Part shown: positions 23,690 to 34,240 of the stretch, one piece after another | How the letters are laid out: the number at the start of each line of letters is the position of its first letter | Position numbering within the stretch: position 1 is the stretch's first letter | NCBI GenBank assembly: GCA_025201765.1 | Contig: MU623377.1 | Location: 1 to 64,000, forward strand | DNA length: 64,000 nucleotides | Source: Daldinia sp. FL1419 | Taxonomy: Eukaryota; Ascomycota; Sordariomycetes; Xylariales; Hypoxylaceae | Direction of reading: 5' to 3' | The notes under the pieces: model-generated | What the model saw: the letters and a program-made list of their open reading frames with translations, nothing else | What the model was told of the DNA's origin: nothing | Databases searched by the model: none | Program-made: the position numbers and the translations under genes

Positions 23690-23815
23690 TTAATTGGGGG
23701 ATAGATTAAACCCCATATAAATTAGGTGTGTAGTGGTCGGGCCACCAACTCACGTGGAAAGTGGATGGGTTGTAGATTTATGAGGATATGGTTGTAGATT
23801 TAAATTTACCGTATT
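23690..23815 (-). repeat. Right terminal inverted repeat
   Basis: Inverted copy of 23280-23405. The differences are single substitutions, several of them transitions (for example GATCAC versus GACCAC), which fits ageing or mild RIP after insertion. Confidence 0.85.
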
Positions 23816-23968
23816 AAATAAGACGGCAGTAGGTTAAATGGCGCCAATCGGTTAATTAGGGTCAGCATACATCTTTACTAACACACGCTATTTGCCTTTA
23901 CCCATATACAAATTTTACCAATCCCAACTCTCAACAAATCAGATCTATAGCTCTGACAAGAGTTATAC

Positions 23969-24040
23969 GGGCTTGTGGTTTAGTGGTATAATACTCCCTT
24001 AGCATGGGAGTGGTCCGGGGTTCGATTCCCCGCGAGTCCA
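23969..24040 (+). tRNA. tRNA-Ala (AGC)
   Basis: 72 nt. Acceptor strands GGGCTTG and CGAGTCC pair over seven positions with two G-T pairs, with discriminator A at 24040. The anticodon arm CTCCC-TTAGCAT-GGGAG has anticodon AGC. The T arm CGGGG-TTCGATT-CCCCG is perfect and carries the B box; an A-box-like TGGTTTAGTGGTA lies in the D arm. No intron. Expected to insert alanine at GCU codons (and, with inosine, GCC). Confidence 0.92.
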
Positions 24041-25109
24041 TCATTAGGAGGTTAGATTCCTTCTCTACCACCCTTTTTTTTTGTAATTTTTAATTTTTTA
24101 TCGTTGCTTAATTGGATGTTGAACTGGTATCTCATCGTTCTCGAAAGCAATACATGTCCTGTAAAATTTTACATTTTTTTTTTAGATAACCCTCAACATG
24201 TATCGTTCATCAGCGTATATAACCCCACTCTCCAATTCCAATTCAATTCCTGCAAACAGAATCAGCGACCCCCATGACAAAACTTGACAGCTATGTTTTC
24301 TTGAGAAATACTATTATCTAATAGGGGCAGAAATCCCCTGCATTACGATATGAAGCAACGAAGGATCTTCCTAGGTAGCTTTCGAGATTATCAAGGTAGA
24401 TTATCAGGTCTGAGTGCAACTATCGTGTCGAAATTGTTGTAGAATGCGAATTCGTATTCGGATTTTGTAATGACTAAGATAGCGATAACATTGTCATGGT
24501 TGATTCACATGCTAAAATTCCAATTGCCACTTTGTAGGAGCACGAAACGGCATTAAAGCCACCAGACGTGGTAGCCACGTCTCATTTTTTTACTGTGGCT
24601 TGTCGGGTTCGTATTCGGATTCAAGGGGTCGAATATTTCGAAATTGCGGTAGAGCAAAGAACGGGAAGAAGTGACCCCTGTCTCCGCTTTACTCTAATGC
24701 AGGTTCAATGCAAGGTCATTGGTCGATATGTCTATGAGTTGTAGACTAAGCCTAGACTCCGGGCCTAAGATTGGCTAAGAAATTGGAAAAGGGTCCTCTA
24801 AGTCCCTCCTAATCCATCTAAACCATCTAGGTTAAACCAGTTAATTCAGCTAAGCTAAGATTTTAATCAATTGTCGATAACGACCCCAGAAAAATAATAA
24901 AATGTCGTCCGACTCCCCTTTTCTGAGTATACCGCTTCCTCGACAATCGACAATCGCACCCTCTTGCAAACAATTATTTACATACTCTTTCTGCTCTTCT
25001 TACGCTTCCTCATTCCTTATTCCGTTACGGTCTTTTAATACTGTTTTAACTATCGATTTATTCTGTCGCTCCTTTTAACGTTACTCGACTACTCGACGCC
25101 GCATTCAAC
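24041..25109. promoter_or_regulatory. Pol III terminator and upstream region of ERG6
   Basis: A T-run at about 24072-24080 is the likely stop for the tRNA transcript. The rest is the promoter and leader of the sterol methyltransferase gene; the last 150 bases are pyrimidine-rich (TTTCTGCTCTTCTTACGCTT and similar), usual for highly expressed fungal genes. No other gene. Confidence 0.5.
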
Positions 25110-26392
25110 ATGGCACCTTCTAAGATTGAGCTCGAGAAGCAAGACAGAGCACGCGATGCTGCCTTTAACAAGGCTATGCACGGAGAGACCGCCAATGTCC
25201 AGGGTGGTTTCCGAGCCATGATTGGCAAGGGCGGCAGGGGCACCGATGCGCAGAAGGCTGCTGTGGACGAGTACTTCAAGCACTGGGACAACAAGGACGC
25301 TAAAGACGAGACCGAGGAGGACCGCGCAAAGCGAACGGCGGAATACGCTACTCTGACGAGACAGTACGTTAGAACAGCATCCAAACTACTGTCTTGCTTG
25401 TTGCTAACATGATTCATAGTTACTACAACCTTGCCACGGACTTCTACGAGTATGGATGGGGTCAATCTTTCCACTTCTGCCGATACTCCAAAGGCGAGAA
25501 CTTCTACCAAGCCATTGCTCGACACGAACACTACCTTGCACACCAGATCGGTATCAAGGAGGGCATGAAGGTGTTGGATGTCGGCTGCGGTGTTGGTGGC
25601 CCTGCTCGGGAGATTGCCAAGTTCACCGGCTGCCACGTCACCGGATTGAACAACAACGACTACCAGATTCAGCGTGCCACTCACTATGCTGCCAAGGACG
25701 GTCTGTCGAACCAATTGACATTTGTCAAGGGTGACTTCATGGTTAGTCTTGACCCCTTTAGCCGTTGCGTCTTCGTGTGACTTCTCCAGTATATGATCTA
25801 ACATCCTACGTAGCAAATGGATTTCCCCGACAACAGCTTCGACGCCGTATATGCCATTGAGGCCACCGTTCACGCTCCCAAGCTTGAGGGTGTCTACAGC
25901 GAAATCTTCCGAGTATTAAAGCCCGGTGGTGTATTTGGTGTATACGAATGGCTCATGACGGACGAATACGACAACAACAACCTAGAGCACCGCGAGATTC
26001 GCCTTGGTATCGAACAAGGTGATGGTATTTCAAACATGGTCAAGATCTCGGAGGGTATTGAGGCTATGAAGATCGCTGGCTTCGACTTATTACACCACGA
26101 GGATCTTGCTGACCGCCCCGACCCCATCCCTTGGTACTGGCCGCTTGCTGGTGACTGGAAGTACATGCAGTCGATATTCGACACATTCACCATCGCACGA
26201 ATGACGTGGTGGGGTCGTGCATTGGCGCATAACTTCGCGGCCTTCCTGGAGATGACCCGGTTGGCACCAGCAGGTACCAAGAAGACCGCAGACAGCTTGG
26301 CTCGCGCGGGTGACTGCTTAGTTGCTGGCGGTGCTAAGCATCTCTTCACACCCATGTACCTGATGGTTGGAAAGAAGCCGGAGCAGAAGTAA
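25110..26392 (+). CDS. erg6: Sterol 24-C-methyltransferase
   Basis: Three exons, 25110-25363, 25420-25741 and 25814-26392, giving 384 residues, the normal size for fungal Erg6. It transfers a methyl group from S-adenosylmethionine to C-24 of the sterol side chain in ergosterol synthesis. YEYGWGQSFHF (94-104) is the conserved sterol-binding region I, VLDVGCGVGG (136-145) is methyltransferase motif I, and EATVHAP with RVLKPGG follow as later motifs. The C-terminal half is the sterol methyltransferase domain. The first junction rebuilds HYYNLATDFYEYGWG, which confirms the intron. Housekeeping gene; expected on lipid particles and ER. Confidence 0.97.
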
Positions 26393-27453
26393 GAGCCACG
26401 TCAAGGAGAGAGGATGTGACTCTAAGAGTTGGGAGTAAATGAGGGTGCTTATGAGCACAGTAATGAGTGAAGATGTGACGTCTATGCCTACCTAATATTA
26501 TTAATAAGAGTACCCGGGATCTTACTATGTTGATCTTTGGAGGAATGGCCTCGATTGCTTTGTATATATTACAAAGAGGCGTACTCATAATTAGAGTACA
26601 TCATTTTGCGGCGTATACCTAGTGTCTAAAATAGAATAATTAGACAATGAATTTCTACCGTTCAAATCTGAAATATACCAAGCGAGTAATAAGTGAATAT
26701 TCAAATGTTTACCTGGTAGGTTGGTGGTTGTTACTGGTTTTTAGTTGGCTTTAAATATAGAAGCACTATCAATACAACATGTACTCTGTAACCTAGGTAG
26801 GTTAGGGGCTTGTAGATAGGGAAGGAGATAACGGATTACCCCCAACGGAGGGATCCCCAATTGACTCCGTTACGGCATTACTCGGCGAATCCTAGGTACA
26901 CGGCCAGGAACTCGAGTACCCTTTAATCGGAAAATATTTTGTGGAAACGTTATACAATTTGATGAAAAGTTCCTACCCTGGTAACCCAATTATCATTGCT
27001 GTAATTTTCTATAATATCTCAATATCTTTCTACAAATACTTATTTAATTTATGGGAAGACAGTGGTGATTGGAGGACAGGGTACTTACCTAAAATGCATA
27101 AGGCTGCTTTGATACCTCTTAGTAAGGGTCTAGGAACTCCAAGCTCCGATAGCTGACAGAGACAGGGTAGGAACTAAACCCGATATGGGATAGCGCTACG
27201 TATTCGCCCTCAACAAGCTGTTCCTATTCCATCCGAAAAAAAGTTGGGAGGACGGAACGCGATTTTGATAGCAACTCCAAAAAAAGGCTGACGGTAAAAA
27301 ATCGCTCTTCAAATCCTCCCCCCATCATTAACCGCCGTCATAAGAAAAAAACCGATAAAACTTTGAAAACCCAACGTAATTACCTTTTGTCGGCTGGGAT
27401 TTTGGTCTCAATTGAATTTCATTCTTTTTTACTTATTCTAATTCCTCTTCAGA
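26393..27453. promoter_or_regulatory. Upstream region of PDB1
   Basis: Between ERG6 and the pyruvate dehydrogenase gene. The plus-strand frame 26941-27156 has no recognisable content. The 27380-27450 leader is T/C-rich and leads straight to the ATG. No gene seen. Confidence 0.5.
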
Positions 27454-28659
27454 ATGTCGCGATACTTGCGTCCGGCGGCTAGATTAGCCGCTTCTGCGCG
27501 CACCGCCGCAGTCCCCCGAGCCATTCCCCGGTTTGCTCCCGCCTCTTTCGCCGTTTCTCAAAGGAGAACATTCGCAGATGTAAAGGGTACCAAGGAATAT
27601 ACCGTCCGTGACGCCCTCAACGAGGCTATGGCCGAGGAGCTCGAGGCCAACGAGAAGGTCTTCATTCTCGGAGAGGAAGTTGCCCAGTACAACGGCGCAT
27701 ACAAGGTTACGAAGGGTCTGTTAGATCGCTTCGGAGAGAAGAGAGTTATTGATACCCCCATTACGGAAAGCGGTTTCTGTGGTTTGGCTGTCGGTGCTGC
27801 GCTGAGCGGTTTGGCTCCCATCGTAAGTGGAATTATACAAAACACCTTCGGAGGCCGTTAGGAACGACAGCAATATACTAATAGAGTGCGCAACGTTTAG
27901 TGCGAGTTCATGACCTTCAACTTCGCCATGCAGGCCATCGATCAAATCGTCAACAGTGCTGCCAAGACTCTTTACATGTCCGGTGGTATTCAACCTTGTA
28001 ACATCACCTTCCGTGGCCCCAACGGCTTTGCCGCCGGTGTCGCCGCTCAGCACTCTCAAGATTACAGCGCTTGGTACGGATCTATCCCCGGTCTTAAGGT
28101 TGTCTCTCCCTGGTCCGCCGAAGATGCCAAGGGTCTACTGAAGGCCGCTATTCGCGACCCCAACCCCGTTGTCGTCCTTGAGAACGAGCTCATGTACGGT
28201 GTATCTTTCCCCATGTCCGAAGCCGCCCAGAAGGACGACTTTGTCATTCCTTTCGGCAAGGCCAAGATTGAGCGCCAGGGCAAGGATCTGACACTGGTTT
28301 CTCTCTCTCGCACCGTTGGTCAGTGCATGGTTGCCGCTGAAGCCCTAAAGAAGAACTACGGCGTGGATGTGGAGGTTATCAACTTGCGATCAGTGAAGCC
28401 ACTAGATATTGAGACTATCGTAAACTCGGTCAAGAAGACCCATCGCTTGATTTCCGTCGAGTCCGGCTTCCCCTTTGCCGGTATGGGCGCCGAGATCCTT
28501 GCCACGACTATGGAATACGCCTTCGACTACCTAGATGCGCCTGCCCAGCGAATCACCGGTGCTGAAGTTCCTACACCCTATGCCCAAGGTCTCGAGCAGA
28601 TGAGCTTCCCGACGGAAGACCTCATCGAGAAGTTTGCCGCAAAGGTGCTACGTGTATAA
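27454..28659 (+). CDS. pdb1: Pyruvate dehydrogenase E1 component, beta subunit, mitochondrial
   Basis: Two exons, 27454-27822 and 27901-28659, with a GTAAGT donor, giving 375 residues. The first 40 residues are rich in Arg, Ala and Ser with no acids, a mitochondrial presequence. The mature enzyme follows from about YTVRDALNEAMAEEL. GEEVAQYNGAYKVTKGL, DTPITE and the Cys-Glu-Phe-Met-Thr segment at the splice junction are hallmark blocks of the transketolase-like thiamine-diphosphate domain. The C-terminal transketolase domain carries SLSRTVGQCM and VINLRSVKPLD. It forms the alpha2beta2 E1 that decarboxylates pyruvate in the matrix. Full length and intact. Confidence 0.97.
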
Positions 28660-29765
28660 AGCATGAGACGAGATGAGAAGAAACGAGGGAAACTATAGAG
28701 AGGAGTTTTGAGGCATGAGCAATGTACAATATTAATCGTTTACTGCCCGGACGAGCTGTCACCCGGATTAGGTGTTCCGAAAATGGCGGAGTCATTCCCA
28801 CGACGAAATGGATACATTGATTTAGACCATCTTCTATTCTCCTGACGATCTTCCCGTGCGCGCGCTCCACGTGATTCTCGCAGCGATAAGGCTATTTGAA
28901 GCGGTGAATATGTCTATGTGCGTTAGAGGGCGCTAGGTAATTTGGGTCGCATAATCAGCAAAAAAAAACAAAAAAAAAAAAAACAAAGTCCTAACTAGAT
29001 GTAAAATTATCGAGTAGAACGCACGGATAACAAGTTGGTTGAACCCTGCTGTGTAACAATCCCGGGCATCCAGACGTACCGGACCATACTGTGTGGTAAC
29101 TAACTGCCCAGGTAGTTGTTCCCCCGGGTGGCTGGCTTGATCCGCCCGGTCGGGAAGCTACGCGGCGTCCGGGGTTAGCTGCGTTTGGACGCCGCCTTGA
29201 CATTTTGACATTTGACGTTTAGGGGGTTGTACATGATGCGCATAATAACTACCTACTTACTTTATATACCTAAGTATGTATGTATGTAACTATGTGTAGT
29301 TAACTCAAGATTGCTTTACCAAACTTGGTATTTAACAAGCACATACATGCATTTATGTGTTGTCGACCTTGTACATGCCGGGAGACGCAATGCGATGTAG
29401 ACTTATGACTTACATAAATCAATGCTATATTTCCGAGCTCGACTTCGGATCCGTTCACGATCCAATTATTGCTTCTTCTCTGACAAAAGTACCTATCGGT
29501 CCAGCTCGTTTCAAGGTTAACGGCAATGCGGAAATGTCCCCGTCCCAAACTGACGCGTACTCACCCACAGAATACATACATACCTACATATGTAGTACCC
29601 TACCACCATGCGGTCTTTGCGACGGACGAACTATACTCCACGCTCCCCAGACAGCTTACCAACGACCTGGTTGATGGAAAACCACGGGCTTGTGAATCGA
29701 TAGCCTTTATTGGGATCGTATCGCGCCTCCCATCTTGAATCTCTCATCTCATTCCAAAATACGGT

Positions 29766-29816
<51 letters not shown>

Positions 29817-30977
29817 CNNNNNNNNNNGGGTTTGTTTTTCTATTCTCTTTTTTTGTTTTTTCCCCCCCCCCCACACTATAATATAAAAACAAAAACAAAA
29901 AACCCCCCCCCCCCCCCCCCCCCCCCCCCCGTGGCAAGGGTTATTTCAAGCACGTTGGAGGCGTCGAAATTACTAACCTGGGTAAGGTACCTTGCATGAA
30001 GATGTTCTTTATTGCTACGAACCCGGGCGAACTAACGAAACGATACGCGATGTCTAATTAGGTATATATCGTAATTGGTCGGCGTACTATCCAAAATCCA
30101 ACCCTTCGTGGTTTAACTGGGCTTGGTTAGGAATCTTTTCCTTTTGTTTCTTGTTTCTTGAAATTTTTATTTTTTTTTAATTCACCCCTATCTTCCCCAA
30201 TTATGTAGGGTCGATGTAACGGGAAACCCCAGAAGGGAACAATTTGCTGACCGCCTCGAGTCGATCCCATCGTTCCGGGACACGACCTTAACTACCGTTG
30301 ACGGGCTGGCATTGGGAACCAACTTGCTAGCGAGTTTTTTTGGAGGGGGGGAGAGAACTTACCATACTGCCGGTCCACACGGGGGACCCATCGTCCAACG
30401 GGAATAACAGATGGTACTTGGAACCGTAGGCAGTTTTTGCCGCTCGGCGAGTGTATCTCGCGATAGTCCTGGTACTTTAGTCGCCTAGACAAATTAAGTG
30501 GGAAATCGTGTAGCTACTTATTTCCTATCGAGTTTCTAATTGGCCGAGATCCTGGTGACGATCAGGAATCGGTAGCTTTCTCGTAGCTTTAGCTTGACCT
30601 TCAAAGCAAGGAAGGGAGATCCTGGGAGTACATACCATCATCTCGAATTTCTTCTCATTAGGTCGGATTCGTTGTGCTACGTGAGAAGTTTCCCCATTCG
30701 CAAACCCCGAGTGGTCCTTTATTTTATCTATCGCTCTTCTTTTCTTTCTTTCCCCATAGTTAGTTAGAAGCAAAGCATCCATGAAGTCGTCGGCGGCCCT
30801 CTTTTCCATTGTTTTACGTGCTCGCGTTGGATATTAAATGTGTTATTGTTAGTGGGATTTTCATCTTCTCATTCGTCCGTTTCCCACGTGTCGGGACGGG
30901 ACAACCAGCGAAACCCTCGCTCGGGTTGGGAACGGGAAAGAGAAGAACTAATTCTGATTTGTAGTCTCGAGACAACC
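28660..30977. other. Gene-free stretch containing an assembly gap
   Basis: Runs from PDB1 to the LaeA-like gene. It has an A-rich run at about 28961-28984, a poly-G/N/poly-C tract (listed separately), and GC-rich 29040-29200. A 94-codon minus-strand frame with ATG at 30809 (to 30525) has no recognisable domain and is not called. Confidence 0.45.
29766..29930. other. Assembly gap flanked by homopolymer runs
   Basis: A run of 51 G (29766-29816) is followed by ten N (29818-29827), a T-rich segment, 11 C (29862-29872), an A/C-rich segment and 28 C (29903-29930). Sequence within and near the gap is unreliable; the run lengths are probably not the true genomic ones. Confidence 0.9.
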
Positions 30978-32972
30978 ATGACGGATAGCTGGAGGCCAAC
31001 TAGCGCAAGATCCAGCGCCTCTAGTCCGTTGAAACCGCCTGAACAAGCGGAACTCGTAGCCGAGCCAGATCTAGAAGATGAGGTACGATATTCTGGATCC
31101 GGGGTAGTGGGGGGCTGGTATCACCGCCAGCTGATCCATGAAAGGGCGGTTGCTTTGTAGCAGCCTTTTCATATTATTCCGAATTCGAGTAAGATCAGCT
31201 TCTGACATTTCAGTATGATTAGCAGGAGTATCAATACGATGAGGATAGAGATAGAGATTCCGCGTTGGGATCAGATATGTTAGTTGTTTTCTCGTTTGCG
31301 ACTTACACCCCGAGACCGACGCCGCAGATGGTGGCGACCGTGGGGTATAACTCATTCTCGTTATTAACACTCCTAAGCAGAGCGAGCAGCGCCGGTTCCA
31401 TCGCGTCGAGCATTTTCGAGTACCGGACAGTCCAAGGGAGAACATATCACAGCGACAGACATAACGCCAACTACTTTACACCCAACGACGAGCAGCAACT
31501 TCAATCTATAGACATCACGTACGTATTTTACGGCCCCAAGTCTCATCTCAGCGTGGCCCGCCAAGAGAGCTCGGGCGACGATCTTCACGTCTAGCAGTTA
31601 GATCAATGTCGCGATCTTGCAACTTTCCGGGTCGTGTCTGACTGATTTGCCGCGTTCACTCTCATAGCCACCACTACCTCACCTTACTACTAGAAGATAG
31701 ACTCTTCATCGCACCGATCCCAGATAATGTTCAGGTTTGTCAAACCTTTCCTTACTATTAGTTATCATCATCATCATCATCATCATCTAATAGTAGATTA
31801 CCGGGATGCTAACGACCTTCCTTTCCTATCAGAGCGTCCTTGACATCGGAACTGGGTCAGGTGAGTGGCTAATTCCTAGTCAATCCTATATAGTCTTGCT
31901 TAAGTACCTTATCTCACCATTCACTCTAGGAATATGGTCCATGTACGTATTATGCAAATATATCTCATCTTTTAGCCGTCATAATACGTCCTATCTTTAT
32001 ATATTATGAAACTTCTAGCCATATTCACCAACTCTCGGCCCCTTTACTCACATTCCAACCTTGGTAGTGACTTCGCGGAGCAATATCCCCACGCACAAGT
32101 GATCGGCACAGATCTCTCGCCCATGCAATCCAATTGGGTGCCACCCAACGTCCGCTTCGAGCTAGAAGACTGCACACAACCGTGGTCCTGGGACGAGGGC
32201 TCCTTCGACTTCGTACACCTACGCTACCTATTCGGCGCCATCCCCAACTGGAACGAGTTCCTAGCGCAGGCGTACCGAACGACGAAACCAGGAGGCTGGG
32301 TCCAAAGCTGCGAAACAGAAGTCATCATCCAATCCGACGACGGCAGCATTCCGCCAAATAGCGCGTACGCGACCTTCTGGAATAAGGTGTACGGCGAAAT
32401 AGGAGGGAAAGTCGGCAAGTCGTTTAAGCCTCTCACTCATAACGTCCAAGAGAGCGCGTTTAGGGCAGCTGGATTTCGAGAGATTAAGGTGTATGATTAC
32501 AAGGTAAGTCATCGATACTGTTCTTTCAATCATTATATGGTAGGGTGATCGAGATTACTCCGTAGAATCCCGCTGCACATCTCTCTCTGTCTCATATCTG
32601 GCACTTAGGACTCGTGTACGGGCACCGTATTCAGTTTACACGGGGCTAACTCGTATACCACAGCTTCCCGTGGGTCCATGGCCGACTGACCATAGGATGT
32701 CCGAAGTTGGCCAATATGTCCAACTGACGTTACTTAACGATCTCGAAGGTGAGTTGCCGTCATCGCCCGCGCCAGCTTTACGCATATCCGGATATCCCTA
32801 ACACAGCTCCATCCCCGCAGGCTACACGCTCATGCCTTGGAACACCGTCATGGGCGAGAATGCCCCAGGCTTCAAAGAGAACGTATCACAGATGAAAAGG
32901 GAGCTACGTAATAAGAGATTCCACGGCTACATGAGTACTCGCTATGTTTTCGGCCAGAAGCCATTGGCGTGA
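30978..32972 (+). CDS. LaeA-like class I methyltransferase
   Basis: Nine exons: 30978-31082, 31226-31278, 31381-31518, 31668-31734, 31833-31860, 31930-31942, 32068-32503, 32664-32748 and 32821-32972, giving 358 residues. After a disordered N-terminus comes SSIFEYRTVQGRTYH, then HHYLTLLLEDRLFIAPI, both typical of this family. The SAM-binding motif is LDIGTGSGIWSIDFAEQYP, starting at residue 124 and assembled from exons 5, 6 and 7. VIGTDLSPMQ, WVPPNVRFELED and KPGGWVQ follow. Exon 6 is only 13 nt, yet it supplies the IWS of motif I in frame. These proteins are S-adenosylmethionine-dependent; LaeA itself regulates secondary metabolism, but most paralogues have unknown targets. A P450 lies 1.3 kb downstream on the same strand. 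Exon 2 is the least certain. Confidence 0.88.
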
Positions 32973-34240
32973 TGCCACGACTTAAGGATGGAATCACTCG
33001 GACGTCTGGGTTGTAGGACGGAATAAGATGACGTGGGCAACAGCCAATATATATTTATAGGCGGAAAGGGAGGTTGTCATATCCAATTCTCAGGCATGGA
33101 AACGCACCTACGCGTGTGAAATGAAGGAAATACCCGGAATACTAAAGAGCTAATTGCGCCACGGACATGAGGGAAATCGCATATGGTGGGATGGATCTGG
33201 TTACATGGACTCAAATTGGATCGTCCGCTCGATTGGCGTAGTGTAAATACTCGGCTTGACGATTGAAACTATAACGAATAATATTCAGCCGTACGTCGGT
33301 GTGGTTTGGGACTAGTTGCCGTCGTAGTTGTTTCAAAGTCCTCTCATGGTTGTGCATGATGCACTACTTTGGTTGACAGAATGGGACCGGCAATGCACCG
33401 AGTTGTTGTCTTTAAGCATATGACGCGACGCATCGACCCAAATGTCGTCAGCGGTTTCGTAATTAATCGCAGCCCGAATATTGCTGGATAATGTGACAGG
33501 TGACGAATCTAATAGCATAAGCTTTTATTGTCAGAACTTTGATGCCTTCGAATCAGATAGGGGGGGGATGGGAGGTCCTAGGCCATTGGCGAGTTTCTAA
33601 TTTGGGCTTACGTTGGCATGCGATGATATTCGATAAAACTACATCGTATATTAGATAACTCTTATGGCCGGACGATATATGTGTCTGTTAATTTGACTGA
33701 TTTTATAATGTCGTCAGATGTTAGTTGGGAGTGTCATGGCCAGTAGACTCGCACACGTCTAAACGACCTTATAAGCTATCTTCGGATTATTTAATACGGA
33801 ATGTATCAAACATCCGGCTTGTCAGCATCATGTAGTACTACAGATCGATACCGGAACGACCTGTAGAAACCGGTACGTCCGGAAGTGTGTAAACTCTATC
33901 TCGCATTATTCCCCCTCGTAGGGGTCAGGCTATGATTGACGTGAACACGCAATGAAAGGATTCAAGAGCGCACACACATTACATACCTAGGTAAATAGCT
34001 TGAAGATAGTAGCCCAGCATCCGGAGTTGCTTAAAGTGGCGTTAAGATTGGTTTGACAACCCAGAGCTGGGCCGTCCCGCGTATGCCTCAGAAAGCAACG
34101 TCCGACAACGCCATGTGACGTGTAACCATTTACATCATGGATGGCTGTATATATCACAGCTCTAAGATTACCTGCCGTCTGGGTAAAGCCTCGCCTCTCC
34201 CCTTCCTCTTGAGAAGTCCCAACGTTAGAATAGTGTCAAA
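32973..34240. promoter_or_regulatory. Upstream region of P450 2
   Basis: 1.27 kb between the methyltransferase stop and the P450 start. No credible gene. A G-run lies at about 33560-33570. No specific site is claimed. Confidence 0.4.

Larger units (their letters stand above)
23280..23815. mobile_element. Non-autonomous DNA element with long terminal inverted repeats
   Basis: The left arm from 23280 (AATACGGTAAGTTTAAATCT) recurs inverted at the right end (ending at 23815) over about 126 bases with only around a dozen mismatches. The shared core covers the ACAACCATATCCTCAT, CCACTTTCCACGTGAGTTGG and ACACCTAATTT blocks. The 284-base interior has no coding capacity. Both ends read inward from AATACGG, so the insertion may have used a TA target, but the flanks are too AT-rich to fix the duplication. 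This is the structure of a MITE or foldback element that needs a transposase supplied elsewhere. It ends 153 bases before a tRNA gene. Confidence 0.85.

Noticed and set aside
25058..25873. 271-codon minus-strand open frame
   Set aside because: It is antisense to ERG6 exons 1-3 and reads as the complement of conserved coding sequence; the sense gene is certain.
30525..30809. 94-codon minus-strand frame with ATG upstream of the LaeA-like gene
   Set aside because: Low-complexity charged sequence without a domain or splice-supported extension; length is within chance expectation.
31083..31225. Second twin intron in the first intron of the LaeA-like gene
   Set aside because: A CAG followed by TATGA near its end suggested a split donor, but the outer intron would be only about 13 nt, too short to splice.
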